A stretch of 64,000 nt of DNA, from positions 1-64,000 of the forward strand of contig NZ_JBHLWB010000010.1 in assembly GCF_042433055.1 (NCBI RefSeq). Reading direction: 5' to 3'. Made by a program: the position numbers and the translations under genes. Position 1 is the stretch's first letter, and each line of letters opens with the position of its first letter. Origin of the DNA: Gallibacterium trehalosifermentans (GTDB taxonomy: Bacteria; Pseudomonadota; Gammaproteobacteria; Enterobacterales; Pasteurellaceae). Below the pieces are notes generated by a model. It saw nothing but the letters and a program-made list of their open reading frames with translations. It searched no databases and was not told where the DNA came from. Below, one piece after another: positions 62,070-64,000 of this stretch.

Positions 62070-64000
62070 CTGTTTTCCATGATAATAATAATGGCACCTT
62101 TAAAGAAAAAAATTACTCACAAAATCCATGGGTACAAATTGATCTTGGGGAAATGATGCCAGTAACCCGAGTCGAGATTGTCGCGCGTGATAGATATGAT
62201 GGGCGTTTGAATGGTAGTACTATTTTTTTGAGTAAAGAGGCTATTGGCGGTACGATAGATGTCAATGTATTGCGACAGATGCCAAATGTTACTGAAATAG
62301 GGCAAATTTCAGGGCAGACCTTTAGAGGAAATACAAAATATTTCAATATGTATGCTGCTGAACCTATGTGGTACACCGATGATACAACACCGACAGTAAA
62401 AGGTACGATTAGCCGACCATTAGCTACGGGAGAACGTTTAATCCTAACGAATAGTAATGGTGAATCATTAGACGAAGTAAGTGTAGATGGCACTAACTGG
62501 ACTTCGACACTTACACAAGCACTACCGCTAGGAATGCAAAATCTTTATTTAAAAGTGATAAAAGCTAATGGTGAAATTCAGCCATTAAGTACAACTCAAA
62601 TTGAGATTGCAATACCTTCTAATGCGGAAATAACTTTAGATGTGCAAGATGATTTTGGTGTGAAGCAAGATATTAGTATCGAAGGGCAGCTACGTGATGA
62701 TGCGACACCGATTTTAACTGGGAAATTGACAAAAGCCTTAGCACCGGGAGAAGAAATTAAAGTCTACCAAGGTGATCAATTTATGGGGTATGCGACGGTT
62801 TCATATAGTGGTGGTGGCGATGCGATCTGGCAGTATCAAGTGGCTAATTTGAATGCGGGTATTCATCGCTTTAAAGCGGAAATCTATAACCGATATACTG
62901 CGCAGATTTTAGACAAAGCCGAGGGAAGTTACCGTTACCTTGACATAGATAATAGCTCATTATGGATTGAGGGCGATCCTGCAAGTGTATTTGATAATGT
63001 TAAGTTATCTTCTGCGAGTAGCATTATTGCGAAAGGGCGATTGAGTACGCCGTTGGGAGAAAATCAACGTATCGCTGTTTATGTCGGTAATGATTTTTAT
63101 GCAGTAGCACAACTCGCTGGTGATCAAGTCAGTTGGCAAGCTACGTTAAATACTATCAGTAGTGGCACACACGCCGTTAAATGGCGTTTAGAAACCCAAC
63201 AAGGTGAAAATTGGGTTGCGGAAACAGCATTTAGAGAAACAAAAATTTCCTTAACTGACGAATCACTAACAACGCAAAGAGAAGTTAATGCAGCTGAATT
63301 GCATAATGGCGTACTTTTCTCTGGTAGAGTGGCACCTAATCAATCGTTAATTCTGCAATGGGGAAATAAAGCGAGCAAAGCCATTCAAGCAGATGGACAA
63401 GGACGTTGGTCTGTTTCTTTTTATGATCTAGACTCCTTTTTTGGTAAGCAAGGGCCGATTGAACAGCAAGGTATTACGCAAGCAGTATTAAAGTCAGGCG
63501 ATCAAGTGTTAGGGCAAATCCCTGTGTTGCTAGATACCATTCACCCTGAAATTATTTCTATTACGGCAGATCAGACAGAATTATCTGGAGAAAACTCAGC
63601 GGGATCAACTACTACTGTTACGTTTACATTTAGTGAAGATCTAGGTGATCGTTTTTCCCTAGAAAATGTACAAGTACGCGGTGGAACACTCTCTAACCTA
63701 GCAGGTGAAGGAAGTACCCGTACCGCAACATTTACGGCGGATCAGAGTGCTGTACCAGAAAAAGCCTTAATCTTTGTTGCGAGAGAGAGTTTTACTGACA
63801 AGGTTGGTAACGCAAACAAAAATCAATCGACATTAGCGTTAAATATTGGTAATAACACAGTACCAGAACCAATTACTTCGCATCTTGAGTTTAGAGCGGG
63901 TAGCACAGTAAATCTTGATTTAAGAGATCCGACTTTTGTGTTAACGTCAAATACATGGCGGGTAAAGATTAGCGGTATGCCTGATTCCGTATCGCTTTCT
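62018..64000 (+). CDS. Frame-shifted continuation of the second giant surface protein, open to the window edge
   Basis: The frame beginning GTC TCG CCA at 62021 has no stop through 64000 (about 660 codons) and no start of its own. It begins SPNGQWQGNFSQAELAVFHD and NPWVQIDLGEMMPVTRVEIV, which completes the discoidin/F5-8-type domain started in the other frame. Ig-like modules follow, ending with TVTFTFSEDLGDRFSLENVQ and FTDKVGNANK near the right edge. One missing base near 62018-62021 (for example a third T before GGTC) would join both parts. The 3' end is outside the window. Confidence 0.82.
   Translation, partial: MVSPNGQWQGNFSQAELAVFHDNNNGTFKEKNYSQNPWVQIDLGEMMPVTRVEIVARDRYDGRLNGSTIFLSKEAIGGTIDVNVLRQMPNVTEIGQISGQTFRGNTKYFNMYAAEPMWYTDDTTPTVKGTISRPLATGERLILTNSNGESLDEVSVDGTNWTSTLTQALPLGMQNLYLKVIKANGEIQPLSTTQIEIAIPSNAEITLDVQDDFGVKQDISIEGQLRDDATPILTGKLTKALAPGEEIKVYQGDQFMGYATVSYSGGGDAIWQYQVANLNAGIHRFKAEIYNRYTAQILDKAEGSYRYLDIDNSSLWIEGDPASVFDNVKLSSASSIIAKGRLSTPLGENQRIAVYVGNDFYAVAQLAGDQVSWQATLNTISSGTHAVKWRLETQQGENWVAETAFRETKISLTDESLTTQREVNAAELHNGVLFSGRVAPNQSLILQWGNKASKAIQADGQGRWSVSFYDLDSFFGKQGPIEQQGITQAVLKSGDQVLGQIPVLLDTIHPEIISITADQTELSGENSAGSTTTVTFTFSEDLGDRFSLENVQVRGGTLSNLAGEGSTRTATFTADQSAVPEKALIFVARESFTDKVGNANKNQSTLALNIGNNTVPEPITSHLEFRAGSTVNLDLRDPTFVLTSNTWRVKISGMPDSVSLS

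Noticed and set aside
62113..62493. 126-residue minus-strand frame near the right end
   Set aside because: Opposite the long open plus-strand continuation of the second surface protein, which has clear domain similarity.

Overview
The window reads as a chromosomal segment of a low-GC gammaproteobacterium of the family Pasteurellaceae; the genus cannot be fixed from sequence alone. The reasons are an rrn operon ending in tRNA-Asp and tRNA-Trp, an ilvGM-ilvD-ilvA operon without ilvE, a comM gene, a TbpB/TbpA/Slam cluster, and housekeeping blocks with Haemophilus- or E. coli-like order (pnp-nlpI-deaD, glpABC, trpS-gph-rpe, and the rsfS to lipA cell-wall/lipoate cluster). I saw almost no canonical Pasteurellaceae DNA uptake sequences by eye.

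Layout. 1-451: end of an rRNA operon with two tandem 5S genes and two tRNAs. 452-1290: AT-rich gene-poor stretch with a hexanucleotide repeat and a possible phage relic. 1291-7220 (minus): ygfZ, deaD, nlpI, pnp, with a long pnp leader hairpin. 7221-16988: iron/haem island: a Fur-box-preceded TbpB-like lipoprotein, a TbpA-family receptor containing a G10 tract, a Slam lipoprotein exporter, then a haem receptor divergent from hutX-hutZ. 17245-21447: anaerobic glycerol-3-phosphate dehydrogenase glpABC behind a CRP-like site. 21553-24456: pheA, folA, crcB and a YigL-like phosphatase. 24663-31119: attenuator-controlled ilv operon with a frameshifted RhuM-Doc gene between ilvM and ilvD. 31154-38098 (minus): trpS-gph-rpe, nanM, glmU, an SMR transporter and srmB; trmN6 diverges at 38192.

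39328-44817 encodes an 1829-residue BapA-type adhesin with a G9 tract in its upstream region, followed by a DcuC-family transporter. 46535-56292 (minus) holds comM, lipA, lipB, ybeD, dacA, rlpA, rodA, mrdA, rlmH and rsfS. rhlB and rho diverge around 57.8 kb. From 59355 to the window edge lies a second giant surface protein (VCBS, SdrD-type and discoidin-like domains), split by an apparent one-base frameshift near 62018; the open downstream frame runs off the window.

The most distinctive theme is variable surface biology: a mononucleotide tract inside an iron receptor gene, another in a probable adhesin promoter spacer, near-identical 258-bp adhesin repeats, and a broken second adhesin.
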